A stretch of 51,139 nt of DNA from Lachnospiraceae bacterium (GTDB taxonomy: Bacteria > Bacillota > Clostridia > Lachnospirales > Lachnospiraceae), in NCBI GenBank assembly GCA_014804645.1, contig JAAUZI010000093.1:1-51139 (forward strand). The letters run 5' to 3'. Shown in pieces: positions 27,482 through 34,962 of the stretch; position 1 is the first letter of the stretch, and each line of letters begins with the position of its first letter. The position numbers and the translations under genes are program-made. The notes beneath the pieces were generated by a model, which searched no databases, was not told the DNA's origin, and saw only the letters and a list, made by a program, of their open reading frames with translations.

Positions 27482-27850
27482 CTATTTTCCGTCGGCCTGA
27501 TCCAGAATCTTGCGCAGCTCCGCAATCTCCTCCTGGCTCAGAGACTCTTTTTCCACAAAATGATTTACCAGCATGCTCAGACTGCCGTGATATACCCGGT
27601 CCAGAAAGCTCCGTGTCTCCTTCTGCGCTGCCTCCTCCCGCTCCAGCATGGGTCGGTAAACCTTCATACTCTCCCCGTCCTCACAGGCGATCAGCCCCTT
27701 GTCCGACATGCGTTTCAGCATGGTCAGAGTGGTGCTGCGGCTCCAGCCCACGCTCTCCTTCAGATCTGCCACAATGCGGCTGCCCACCTTGGGACTGTCT
27801 GCCCACAGGCTTTCCATCACATGCCACTCGGCTGTACTTAGTTCTCTCAT
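27482..27850 (-). CDS. BlaI/MecI/CopY-family repressor
   Basis: 122 aa winged-helix repressor: LSTAEWHVMESLWADSP at the start, WSRSTTLTMLKRMSDKGLIA as the recognition helix and wing, then a dimerising C-terminus. Such proteins bind dyads over their own promoter and are removed when the M56 sensor is activated. It is the first gene of a three-gene operon (blaI, lipoprotein, blaR1-like). AGAGGTAAAT precedes the ATG. Two dyads at 27991-28032 are its probable operators. Confidence 0.92.
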   Translation of the reverse strand: MRELSTAEWHVMESLWADSPKVGSRIVADLKESVGWSRSTTLTMLKRMSDKGLIACEDGESMKVYRPMLEREEAAQKETRSFLDRVYHGSLSMLVNHFVEKESLSQEEIAELRKILDQADGK

Positions 27851-27957
27851 ATTTACCTCTTTCCTGCATATCTGTAGTTGGCAAAGCCAACTACTGCTGT
27901 GCTTGCGATACTGCGTTAATCAGTATTTGAAACGCTAGTTTCAAACTTACCTCTTTC
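27848..27957 (-). repeat. Shine-Dalgarno-bearing leader repeat ahead of blaI
   Basis: TTACCTCTTTC (the complement of the blaI ribosome site) occurs at 27853-27863 and again at 27947-27957. Between them lie two perfect hairpins (27874-27894 and 27926-27945). The block 27848-27929 also matches 393-434 (upstream of the PAS gene), except for a 40-base hairpin-containing insertion at 27872-27911. It looks like a repeated translation-start leader. Confidence 0.55.
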
Positions 27958-27990
27958 TTTTTTCGTCCGTTTTCCCACTGGGAAAAGATT

Positions 27991-28032
27991 GTTTACAGTA
28001 TAAACATATCACATGTTGTCTACTCTGTAAAC
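27991..28032 (-). promoter_or_regulatory. blaI operon promoter with two operator dyads
   Basis: On the minus strand TTTACA (28026-28031) and TATGTT (28003-28008) are 17 bases apart. Two 15-bp dyads, 27991-28005 (GTTTACAGTATAAAC) and 28018-28032 (GTCTACTCTGTAAAC), cover the -10 and -35. The TAC/GTA arms are like BlaI/MecI boxes. BlaI binding here would block transcription. Confidence 0.65.
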
Positions 28033-28049
28033 ACTTAATTTACTTCTCG

Positions 28050-28078
28050 TTGTGTTTTTATTACTGTGGCGGTATAAT
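28050..28078 (+). promoter_or_regulatory. bceRS promoter
   Basis: TTGTGT at 28050-28055, a 17-base spacer and a perfect TATAAT at 28073-28078. Confidence 0.65.
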
Positions 28079-28179
28079 GAGTAAAATGCTCCGCATTTGA
28101 CTCTACTGATTTGAATATGCGCTGAAGCGCATGTAATCATGGTATAATGAGTAAAATGCTCCGCATTTAACTCTACTGA
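28071..28179 (+). repeat. Two direct repeats with promoter -10 and hairpin, ahead of bceR
   Basis: A 39-base unit occurs at 28071-28109 and 28141-28179 with one difference. Each carries TATAAT and a dyad (GAGTaAAATGC-TCC-GCATTTgACTC) that starts just after it. Between them is a second palindrome, ATGCGCT-GA-AGCGCAT (about 28117). The second copy lacks a good -35. The region 27851-28220 has no gene. Confidence 0.7.
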
Positions 28180-28220
28180 ATGTACATTTATAGACTCCCG
28201 CTCAGAAAGGTATATACAAA

Positions 28221-28886
28221 ATGCAACAAATAATGATTATTGAAGATGACCCTGCCATACGGGACGAGTTGACTCTGCTGCTGGAAAATGAGGGATATCA
28301 CCCTCTGCCGATAGTGGATTTTACAAATATTGCCGAACAGGCTGCCGAAAACCGCCCGGATCTCATACTGCTGGATATCGGTTTGCCTAAGCAGGACGGA
28401 TTTTCCCTGTGTGCCGGTCTCCGCAGATCTGTGAATGTGCCCATTATTTTTGTCACCAGCCGGGATTCCAGCCTGGATGAAATACGGGCGCTCAGTCTGG
28501 GCGGAGACGATTATATCACAAAGCCCTACAATATTCCCGTGCTGCTGGCCAGGATCAAGGCCGCCCTGCGCAGGAACGGCCGAAACTCCGAGACGGAGAT
28601 TATTGAGACCAATGAGATGCGGCTTAACCTGGCAAAGGGAACGATATCCTATGGGACAAAAACGATCCTGCTGACACGCAATGAATTACAGATTATGGCC
28701 TGCCTGATGAGCCGTCCGTGCGAGATCATCTCCCGCACGGAATTGATTGAAACGCTGTGGGACAACCAGATCTATATAGACGACAATACCCTCAGCGTCA
28801 ATGTAACTCGTCTCCGCAGCAAACTGGAAGAACTGGGACTGCGGGAGATAATTAAGACCCGCAGGGGAATGGGGTATCAGCTATGA
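28221..28886 (+). CDS. bceR: OmpR/PhoB-type response regulator, BceR-like
   Basis: 221 aa. A receiver domain with acidic pocket EDD (8-10), phospho-acceptor Asp52 (LILLDIGLPKQDG) and conserved Lys in YITKPYNIPV is followed by a winged-helix output domain (SRTELIETLWDNQIYIDDN). The genes for the kinase (4-base ATGA overlap) and for the BceAB transporter (convergent) complete a Bce-type module. The regulator should activate bceAB through the TnACA-N4-TGTAA site at 32692-32705. The ATG has AGAAAGG upstream. Confidence 0.9.
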   Translation: MQQIMIIEDDPAIRDELTLLLENEGYHPLPIVDFTNIAEQAAENRPDLILLDIGLPKQDGFSLCAGLRRSVNVPIIFVTSRDSSLDEIRALSLGGDDYITKPYNIPVLLARIKAALRRNGRNSETEIIETNEMRLNLAKGTISYGTKTILLTRNELQIMACLMSRPCEIISRTELIETLWDNQIYIDDNTLSVNVTRLRSKLEELGLREIIKTRRGMGYQL

Positions 28887-29866
28887 GGGGGCTCGTGTTG
28901 CAACTCCTTTTTGCGGCGGCTGCGGCGGTTTTTCTGCTGTCCACCGGCACACAGGCCGGAATTGTCGCAATACTGCTGATTACCTGGCTTATTATTCTTC
29001 TATGTGTGCAGTTCGTAAATTATTTTCGGCTGCGCAGCAGGCTTAAGGAGCTGGAGGCTATTATGGAGGGACTGGATCGGAAGTACCTGTTTTCCGAATG
29101 TATTCCCAAGACCTCCAACGCCTATGAGCGCAGATTGATGGAATTGTTTCGCAGAGCCGGGAAGTCCATGATCGAGACGGTATCCGAGGCCCAGGCCGCC
29201 CAGCGGGAATACCGAGAGTATGTGGAGAGTTGGGTACACGAAATCAAGACGCCCATCACCGCGGCAGGGTTGATCTGCCGCAGCGCTGAGCCTTCCCTGC
29301 GGCAAAAGCTCACTCCGGAGCTGGCTCAGATCGAGGCTCATGTAGAACGGGCGCTGTTCTACGCCCGGGCGGAAAGCCCGGAAAAAGATTTTATCATCCG
29401 TCAGACAAGCCTTGCGGACATTGTCTCCCAGGCCATAAGCCACCACAGGTCTCTGCTTATATCAAGCGGTGTCCGAGTGGAGACGGAAAACCTGGAACAT
29501 ACTGTATATACCGACAGCAAATGGGCCGTTTTCATTCTGGGACAGCTCCTGCAGAATGCCGCCCGCTATCACAGCGATGAGCCAGTGATTACTCTGACCT
29601 CCCGGATACTTGGGCAACAGGTACAGCTGGTGGTACACGACAATGGCATGGGAATTCCCTCCCAAGAATTGCCCCGTATCTTCGACCGGGGATTTACCGG
29701 CAGCAATGGCCGCAGCCGGGGAGGTTCCACGGGAATGGGACTGTACTTGTGCCGCAAGCTCACAGAATGTCTGGAGATGGATCTGCAGATTGCCTCCACG
29801 GAGGGAGTGGGGACCACAGCCACAGTCACTTTTCCCGCCAAAGGTCCGGTTTCCCCGTATGCGTAA
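28883..29866 (+). CDS. bceS: Intramembrane-sensing histidine kinase, BceS-like
   Basis: 327 aa. Two N-terminal helices (about 7-22 and 27-46) have almost no extracellular loop, the mark of this kinase class. Phospho-His119 lies in SWVHEIKTPITA. ATP-binding motifs are HDNGMGIP and STGMGLYLCRKL. Such kinases do not bind the peptide themselves; they read the activity of the partner BceAB transporter. It starts inside the regulator's stop codon (ATGA). It ends 12 bases from the convergent transporter gene. Confidence 0.9.
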   Translation: MRGLVLQLLFAAAAAVFLLSTGTQAGIVAILLITWLIILLCVQFVNYFRLRSRLKELEAIMEGLDRKYLFSECIPKTSNAYERRLMELFRRAGKSMIETVSEAQAAQREYREYVESWVHEIKTPITAAGLICRSAEPSLRQKLTPELAQIEAHVERALFYARAESPEKDFIIRQTSLADIVSQAISHHRSLLISSGVRVETENLEHTVYTDSKWAVFILGQLLQNAARYHSDEPVITLTSRILGQQVQLVVHDNGMGIPSQELPRIFDRGFTGSNGRSRGGSTGMGLYLCRKLTECLEMDLQIASTEGVGTTATVTFPAKGPVSPYA

Positions 29867-29878
29867 CAGACAAAAATA

Positions 29879-31816
29879 TCACTCCGACAGCACATTCCGT
29901 TTCAGACTGGTGTATGCCAGAAGGATATAGATTAGGTAAATCAAAAGATATAACCCCACGGCAACGCCTATGATGGCAGCAGGGCCAGAGGTCCCTACCA
30001 GAATGCCCGGCTCCGGTATCCGAGACATGTGCCAGATGAAGGGTATACCGATCAGCAAAGGCGGTATGGCGGGCATGGCATAATACACGGTAAACTGCTT
30101 TCGCAGCGCTCCGGCCATCTCCTGCCGGTCCATACCCAGCTTTTGCAGCAGCCGGAACTGACGCTGATAGCGCCCTGACTCGCTGAGCAGCTGGATGGTC
30201 AGTATGGTGGCGGAGGTCATGGTCAGCACCAGAGCCAGATAATATAGGGGAAAGACCATCATGGCCGTCCAGGTGGCGGCGTCCCTCTCCTCCTGAGATC
30301 TGACGATTATGTCGTCGTAATCATGATTCTGTGCCCGACTCCTTCGGATATTTCTCAGATCATCGTATTGAGATTCGCTCAGCGGCTCTGCCGTCATGGC
30401 AACATAGAGATAATGCTTGACCGGGCAATGTTCCGCCAGAACGTCCGGCACTACCAAAATATAGTCGCTCCCGTTGACATCCCAGCCATACTGCCCCAGA
30501 GGTTCGCAATGTACGCCTCCCGGTATCAAAGTCTGCCCATCCAACGGAATGAACTGGGTATATTTTTCAAGCAGTTTCTCCAAATACGTCCTGCAGTGGA
30601 TCAGGTATTGCCCGGGTTCCAGAGTTATCTCCGGGTATCCCAGCATCCTGCGCAGGGAGGCATAGTCGCTGTAAGCCATCACCAGATCACAGTCATGATA
30701 AGCATAATAGGTGGTATTTTCCATCAAGTAATCCCTCACCTGGGCACTTTCTCCCCGATAGACCGCATATTGATACTGTGACTGTACGGGAATATTGTCA
30801 CGAATATATTCCAGATAATCCCCATGGTCCTGCTGCAGATCGGATATGCCGATCATGATATCAAAACAGGAATTCTCCCTGGCTCTCCCATAGAACAATC
30901 CTCGAAAAATCAGTCCGCAGCCCTCGGAGATCAGCGTGGCGGTAAAGAGCAGAGCGATCGTGGCCATAACTACACCCATGGTAGCCAGCTTGGCAGTGAG
31001 AGCACGGAATATCAACAGGGTCTGCCCCCGGTATTTCTGCCATGGACGTTTCTCAAAATAAGCGGGGACTCCGGAGGCAAAACTGAGGAAAAAGCTGTAG
31101 AGAAAGGCGATAATACATCCCGCGCCGATAAGCCCCAGTAGCACATCTCCCAACATCAACAGTATCGTGCCCACAAATCCCAGCACCAGGGACAGGGTAA
31201 AAACTCTGCGGCGCTTTTTGCCGGTCTGGATTACCATGCCTTCATTCTGCCGGTCAAAGTAGATCAGGTCGTGAATCTTCATGGAACGGATACGTTTTCG
31301 GCTCTTGAGCTGGGCAAAAAAGTAAATCAGCGCAAAGCAGAGCAGCGTCAATCCCACCACCGGCAGGGAAAACGAAAAGGAAAAGGTATAGGCAACGCCA
31401 AACAGAGTCAAAACAATGGCCCGTAAAATCTGGTAAAACAGACTGCCCAGCAGAATTCCCAACACAAGAGCACACCCGCCCACCACGATATTTTCCAGAA
31501 AAAAGAGCTGTGCCACCTGCCGATTCTCCAAGCCGATCAACACATAGAGGCCCAATTCCCGGCTGCGCCGTTCCAACATGAAATTGATAGTGTAGGATAC
31601 CAGCCAGCTGATAATGCCGATTACCACAATGCTGGCCATGACGATCATCATGGGAAGTGTCCGCATCTGTTGAGACAGACTCTGTATCTCCCGGGAAAAA
31701 ATCAGTCCGTTAAAGGCATAGATCAATGCCGCCACCATGACGATCGTAGCAAAGTACACCAGGTAGTCCCTGGCCTGCCGCCGGGCATTTCTGAGAGAGA
31801 GCTTAAAGTACGTCAC
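29879..31816 (-). CDS. bceB: BceB-like ABC transporter permease (FtsX family)
   Basis: 645 aa, ten predicted membrane helices in the 1+3+... pattern of BceB, with a large extracellular domain (about 320-530) between helices. The N-terminus MTYFKLSLRNARRQARDYLV is typical. With BceA it frees cell-wall precursors from peptide antibiotics such as bacitracin-type molecules and signals to the kinase. It overlaps bceA by 14 bases, so translation is coupled. The ligand is not predictable from sequence. Confidence 0.9.
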   Translation of the reverse strand: MTYFKLSLRNARRQARDYLVYFATIVMVAALIYAFNGLIFSREIQSLSQQMRTLPMMIVMASIVVIGIISWLVSYTINFMLERRSRELGLYVLIGLENRQVAQLFFLENIVVGGCALVLGILLGSLFYQILRAIVLTLFGVAYTFSFSFSLPVVGLTLLCFALIYFFAQLKSRKRIRSMKIHDLIYFDRQNEGMVIQTGKKRRRVFTLSLVLGFVGTILLMLGDVLLGLIGAGCIIAFLYSFFLSFASGVPAYFEKRPWQKYRGQTLLIFRALTAKLATMGVVMATIALLFTATLISEGCGLIFRGLFYGRARENSCFDIMIGISDLQQDHGDYLEYIRDNIPVQSQYQYAVYRGESAQVRDYLMENTTYYAYHDCDLVMAYSDYASLRRMLGYPEITLEPGQYLIHCRTYLEKLLEKYTQFIPLDGQTLIPGGVHCEPLGQYGWDVNGSDYILVVPDVLAEHCPVKHYLYVAMTAEPLSESQYDDLRNIRRSRAQNHDYDDIIVRSQEERDAATWTAMMVFPLYYLALVLTMTSATILTIQLLSESGRYQRQFRLLQKLGMDRQEMAGALRKQFTVYYAMPAIPPLLIGIPFIWHMSRIPEPGILVGTSGPAAIIGVAVGLYLLIYLIYILLAYTSLKRNVLSE

Positions 31817-32561
31817 TTATATCACCCCCCAACAAAGCCAGCACATCCAGTATCTCATGGTAAAATACCTGCCGGGTGCGGTCTCCCCGCAGCAACTCAT
31901 TGAAAAGCCGTCCATCCTTGAGGAAAAGCACACGGCGGGCATAACTGGCGCTGTAGGCGTCATGGGTAACCATGAGAATGGTGGCTCCCATGCTCTGGTT
32001 CATCTGCGTCATAATCTCCAACAGATTTTTGGACGCCTTGGAGTCCAGCGCCCCGGTAGGTTCATCCGCCAACAGCAGGGACTGGCCTGCCACCATGGCC
32101 CGGGCACAAGCGGCCCGCTGTTTCTGTCCGCCGGAAACCTGGTAGGGAAATTTGTCCAAAATATCTGCTATACCCAATTTTTCCGTCACTTTTTTTACTT
32201 GTTCCTGTACCTTGTGGGAATCCACATGATTCAGGGACAGTGCCAGTCCGATGTTTTCCTCTATGGTCAGCGTATCCAACAGATTAAAGTCCTGAAATAC
32301 GAAACCCAGTTTCTCCCGGCGAAAACGGGCCAGCTCTTTAGAGGGCAGCTCCGCAATATTCTCCCCGTCTAACAGAATATCCCCGGCGCTCACTGTGTCA
32401 ATGGTGGATATACAGTTCAGCAATGTGGTCTTGCCGCTTCCGGAAGCTCCCATAATGGCGATAAATTCCCCGTCTTCCACCCGAAAACTTACCCGGTCTA
32501 GGGCCTTAGTCACATTGTTCTTGCTGCCGTAATATTTTTCTATGTTTTTAACTTCCAGCAT
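31803..32561 (-). CDS. bceA: BceA-like ABC transporter ATPase
   Basis: 252 aa. Walker A GASGSGKTT (38-46), Q-loop FQDFNLLDTL, signature VSGGQKQR, Walker B LLLADEPTGALD, and the H-switch in VTHDAYSA. It belongs to the MacB/LolD-type subfamily that pairs with BceB. It powers the transporter and is probably induced from the BceR site about 130 bases upstream. AAGGAGG precedes the ATG. Confidence 0.93.
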   Translation of the reverse strand: MLEVKNIEKYYGSKNNVTKALDRVSFRVEDGEFIAIMGASGSGKTTLLNCISTIDTVSAGDILLDGENIAELPSKELARFRREKLGFVFQDFNLLDTLTIEENIGLALSLNHVDSHKVQEQVKKVTEKLGIADILDKFPYQVSGGQKQRAACARAMVAGQSLLLADEPTGALDSKASKNLLEIMTQMNQSMGATILMVTHDAYSASYARRVLFLKDGRLFNELLRGDRTRQVFYHEILDVLALLGGDISDVL

Positions 32562-32691
32562 ACGATACTGCCTCCTTGTCCGTTTTATATGTATGAACGT
32601 GTTACAGGCTCAAACAGCCAAATACGTCTGTGACAATATCCATATTACAGGAAACTCAAGGGACATGGTATCGAAATTTTATGGATTTAGC

Positions 32692-32705
32692 TTACAAATT
32701 TGTAA
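32692..32705. promoter_or_regulatory. Probable BceR operator
   Basis: A perfect 14-bp palindrome TTACA-AATT-TGTAA, matching the TnACA-N4-TGTAA consensus reported for BceR-type regulators, about 130 bases upstream of bceA. No other copy was noticed in the window's intergenic regions. The rest of 32562-32731 shows no gene; the promoter is not obvious. Confidence 0.65.
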
Positions 32706-32731
32706 GGTAACAGGTAAATTGGAAATCTCCC

Positions 32732-33154
32732 CTATTCGATCACAAAGGATTCCGAGTGGAAATTGGCATAGTAGCGCCCTTTCTGCGCTGTAAATTTCAG
32801 CACGCAGTAGTCAGGGTCTGTCACCCCCTTAGGATAATACATGGTATCTCCATGCTGCCAGATCATCCGCTTGCTCTCATCATCCTCCAGCACTTCCATG
32901 GTTCCTACCAGCATAACGCCCCGGAAAAAGCGTTTATCATAGAAATAGATGCTGGCGTTGGGATTCTTCCGGTACTGTCCCACCCGCATGGAGGATGTGT
33001 TGGTGGAGAACCAGAACTCTTTTATGCCCTCCCTCTTGCGGGGGGCGAGCATGGCTTTCATGTTGGGAAAGCCCTCCTCGGAGATAGAGGCAATAAAGGA
33101 AACTTTCTGCTTGTCAATCAGGTTGCCGATAGTTTTTTGTGGGTCACGCATCAT
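32732..33154 (-). CDS. Pyridoxamine 5'-phosphate oxidase-fold protein
   Basis: About 140 aa, a split-barrel flavin-binding fold (IGNLIDKQKVSFIASISEEG; FWFSTNTSSMRVGQYRKNP; ASIYFYD). Family members bind FMN, F420 or haem and reduce small molecules; this one has no known substrate. Start choice: GGGAGG lies nine bases before ATGATG at about 33154; an upstream ATG at 33175 overlaps the exporter stop (ATGA). It is third in the ABC exporter operon, so coupling to a drug- or redox-related function is possible. Confidence 0.78.
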   Translation of the reverse strand: MMRDPQKTIGNLIDKQKVSFIASISEEGFPNMKAMLAPRKREGIKEFWFSTNTSSMRVGQYRKNPNASIYFYDKRFFRGVMLVGTMEVLEDDESKRMIWQHGDTMYYPKGVTDPDYCVLKFTAQKGRYYANFHSESFVIE

Positions 33155-33171
33155 TGGTTTTGTCCTCCCTA

Positions 33172-34962
33172 TCATTGATAATATTGGGCCTGAGCCGCAT
33201 ACATCTCGGCATAGATCCCTCCCGCCATAGATACCAGCTCGTCATGGGTGCCGTATTCCCTGATCCTGCCCTGGGAAAATACGGCTATCCTGTCACAGAA
33301 TTTACAGCTGGAAAGGCGATGGGAAATATAGATGGCGGACTTTCCTCCCACCAGCTCGTCAAACCGGCGATAAATCTCATACTCCGCCACCGGGTCCAGA
33401 GCGGCGGTAGGCTCATCGAGAATCACCACCGGGGCCTTTTTATACAAAGCTCTGGCTATAGCGATCTTCTGCTGCTCACCGCCCGATGGCTCTATCCCTT
33501 CCTCGTCAAACGCTTTGAAGAGTAAGGTATCCGTCCCATTTTTCAGAGAAGAAATCTTGTCGGAAAGCCCCACCTGGTTCATAAGCCCTTCCATCTCTTC
33601 ATCGCTGCACACACTATCCAGGGCCACATTGTCCCTGATGGAGAAACCAAAGAGCTTGAAATCCTGGAACACTGGAGAGAACAGCGACATATATGCGGAA
33701 TAATCATACTCTCGGATATCTACACCATCCAGCAGAATTTCCCCCTCTGTAGGATCGTAAAGTCGGCAGAGCAATTTCACAAAGGTGGTTTTGCCCGCGC
33801 CGTTGGGCCCTACCACGGATAGATGCTCACCCTGACGGAGGGTGAGGTTTATCCGGTCGAGAACCTTGGTCTCGCTTTTCGGATAGGCAAAAGAGACGTT
33901 GCGAAATTCCAGAGTATGAGGCCCCTTATTGACGGGCCTGCTGCCCTTTTGAATCGCGGCGGGATACTCCATGAATTTCACATACTCATAGGCATAGTTG
34001 GTACGCTTGATCAGCTCCTGTATATTCCACACGATGCCCTGCAGCGATTCATTAAAAGTGTTGCCCGCCGAGAGCATCTGGGAGAACATGCCTATCGTAA
34101 TCTTTCCCCATATGACCCGCACGCCCAGATACAGATACAGAGCAGTGTCATAAGCAACGCTGAGCAGCGTCTTTATGAGATTCAACGGCAGTCTCTTATC
34201 GGCCTGCCATTTCCAGTTTTCCAGGCTGCCGTCTGTGTACTCCTCCCATTTGTCCACCATCATATCCTTTGCATGATAGAGACGTATATCCTTGCCATAG
34301 CGCAGATCCATAAGCCCATACCCCAGATAGCCAAATATCCGGTTGAATTTGGATAGCCTGTTAAAAGATTCGATCTCTATCTTGTTCTGCATGCTTTGAA
34401 TCACCGTATGACCCGCAAGCAGCACGGCGGTTATGACAAACAGCAGAGGAGCGTTCATGGCAATGAGCGCCACAGTTCCCATTACCTTTAAAACATTAGC
34501 GATCAAATAGAAAAACTGTATAGCGATGCCGTATACGCCGCCGGAGTACCAGGACATGCCTTCCCTGGCCAGCTCTATCTGGTCCAACGCCGTCTTATCC
34601 TCGGTGAGCTGAAAATCCAGCTCCATGATTCTGCGGCTCATGATCTCCGTAAATTCATTTTGAAATTGGTAGTCATATTTTTCCAAGGTCGTGTCTGTAA
34701 AAGACAGGGCAAAGGATAACAGGTTCTGCCCCAGAACCAGCGCAGCGGCATACAGCAGCAGCGTTCGTATATCTCTGCCGCCCAGCAGTCCATCGATGAT
34801 CAGCGGCAGCAGCATGATCCTCACAAAGGGCTGGACGGCGGCCAATATTGTTCTCAGCACGCAGAGAAAGAAAAACTCCCGGTGCGTTTTCCAGACTATA
34901 GGGAAAAAATACTTGGCGGTCTTAAAAATGGTATGAATGCTGTTTTTCTTCTTATCTGCCAT
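33172..34962 (-). CDS. ABC exporter subunit (membrane + ATPase), second of pair
   Basis: 596 aa, a half-transporter with six N-terminal membrane helices and a C-terminal ATPase: Walker A VGPNGAGKTTFVKLL, signature EPSGGEQQKIAIARALY, Walker B APVVILDEPTAALDP, H-loop YISHRLSSCKFC. With the upstream gene it should form a heterodimeric exporter. The ATG at 34962 has GGAGG before it and overlaps the partner's end by 11 bases. Substrates of this type include peptides and drugs; the actual one is unknown. Confidence 0.92.
   Translation of the reverse strand: MADKKKNSIHTIFKTAKYFFPIVWKTHREFFFLCVLRTILAAVQPFVRIMLLPLIIDGLLGGRDIRTLLLYAAALVLGQNLLSFALSFTDTTLEKYDYQFQNEFTEIMSRRIMELDFQLTEDKTALDQIELAREGMSWYSGGVYGIAIQFFYLIANVLKVMGTVALIAMNAPLLFVITAVLLAGHTVIQSMQNKIEIESFNRLSKFNRIFGYLGYGLMDLRYGKDIRLYHAKDMMVDKWEEYTDGSLENWKWQADKRLPLNLIKTLLSVAYDTALYLYLGVRVIWGKITIGMFSQMLSAGNTFNESLQGIVWNIQELIKRTNYAYEYVKFMEYPAAIQKGSRPVNKGPHTLEFRNVSFAYPKSETKVLDRINLTLRQGEHLSVVGPNGAGKTTFVKLLCRLYDPTEGEILLDGVDIREYDYSAYMSLFSPVFQDFKLFGFSIRDNVALDSVCSDEEMEGLMNQVGLSDKISSLKNGTDTLLFKAFDEEGIEPSGGEQQKIAIARALYKKAPVVILDEPTAALDPVAEYEIYRRFDELVGGKSAIYISHRLSSCKFCDRIAVFSQGRIREYGTHDELVSMAGGIYAEMYAAQAQYYQ

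Noticed and set aside
28071..28179. CRISPR array
   Set aside because: Only two repeats, both with promoter elements, and no spacer pattern or cas genes.
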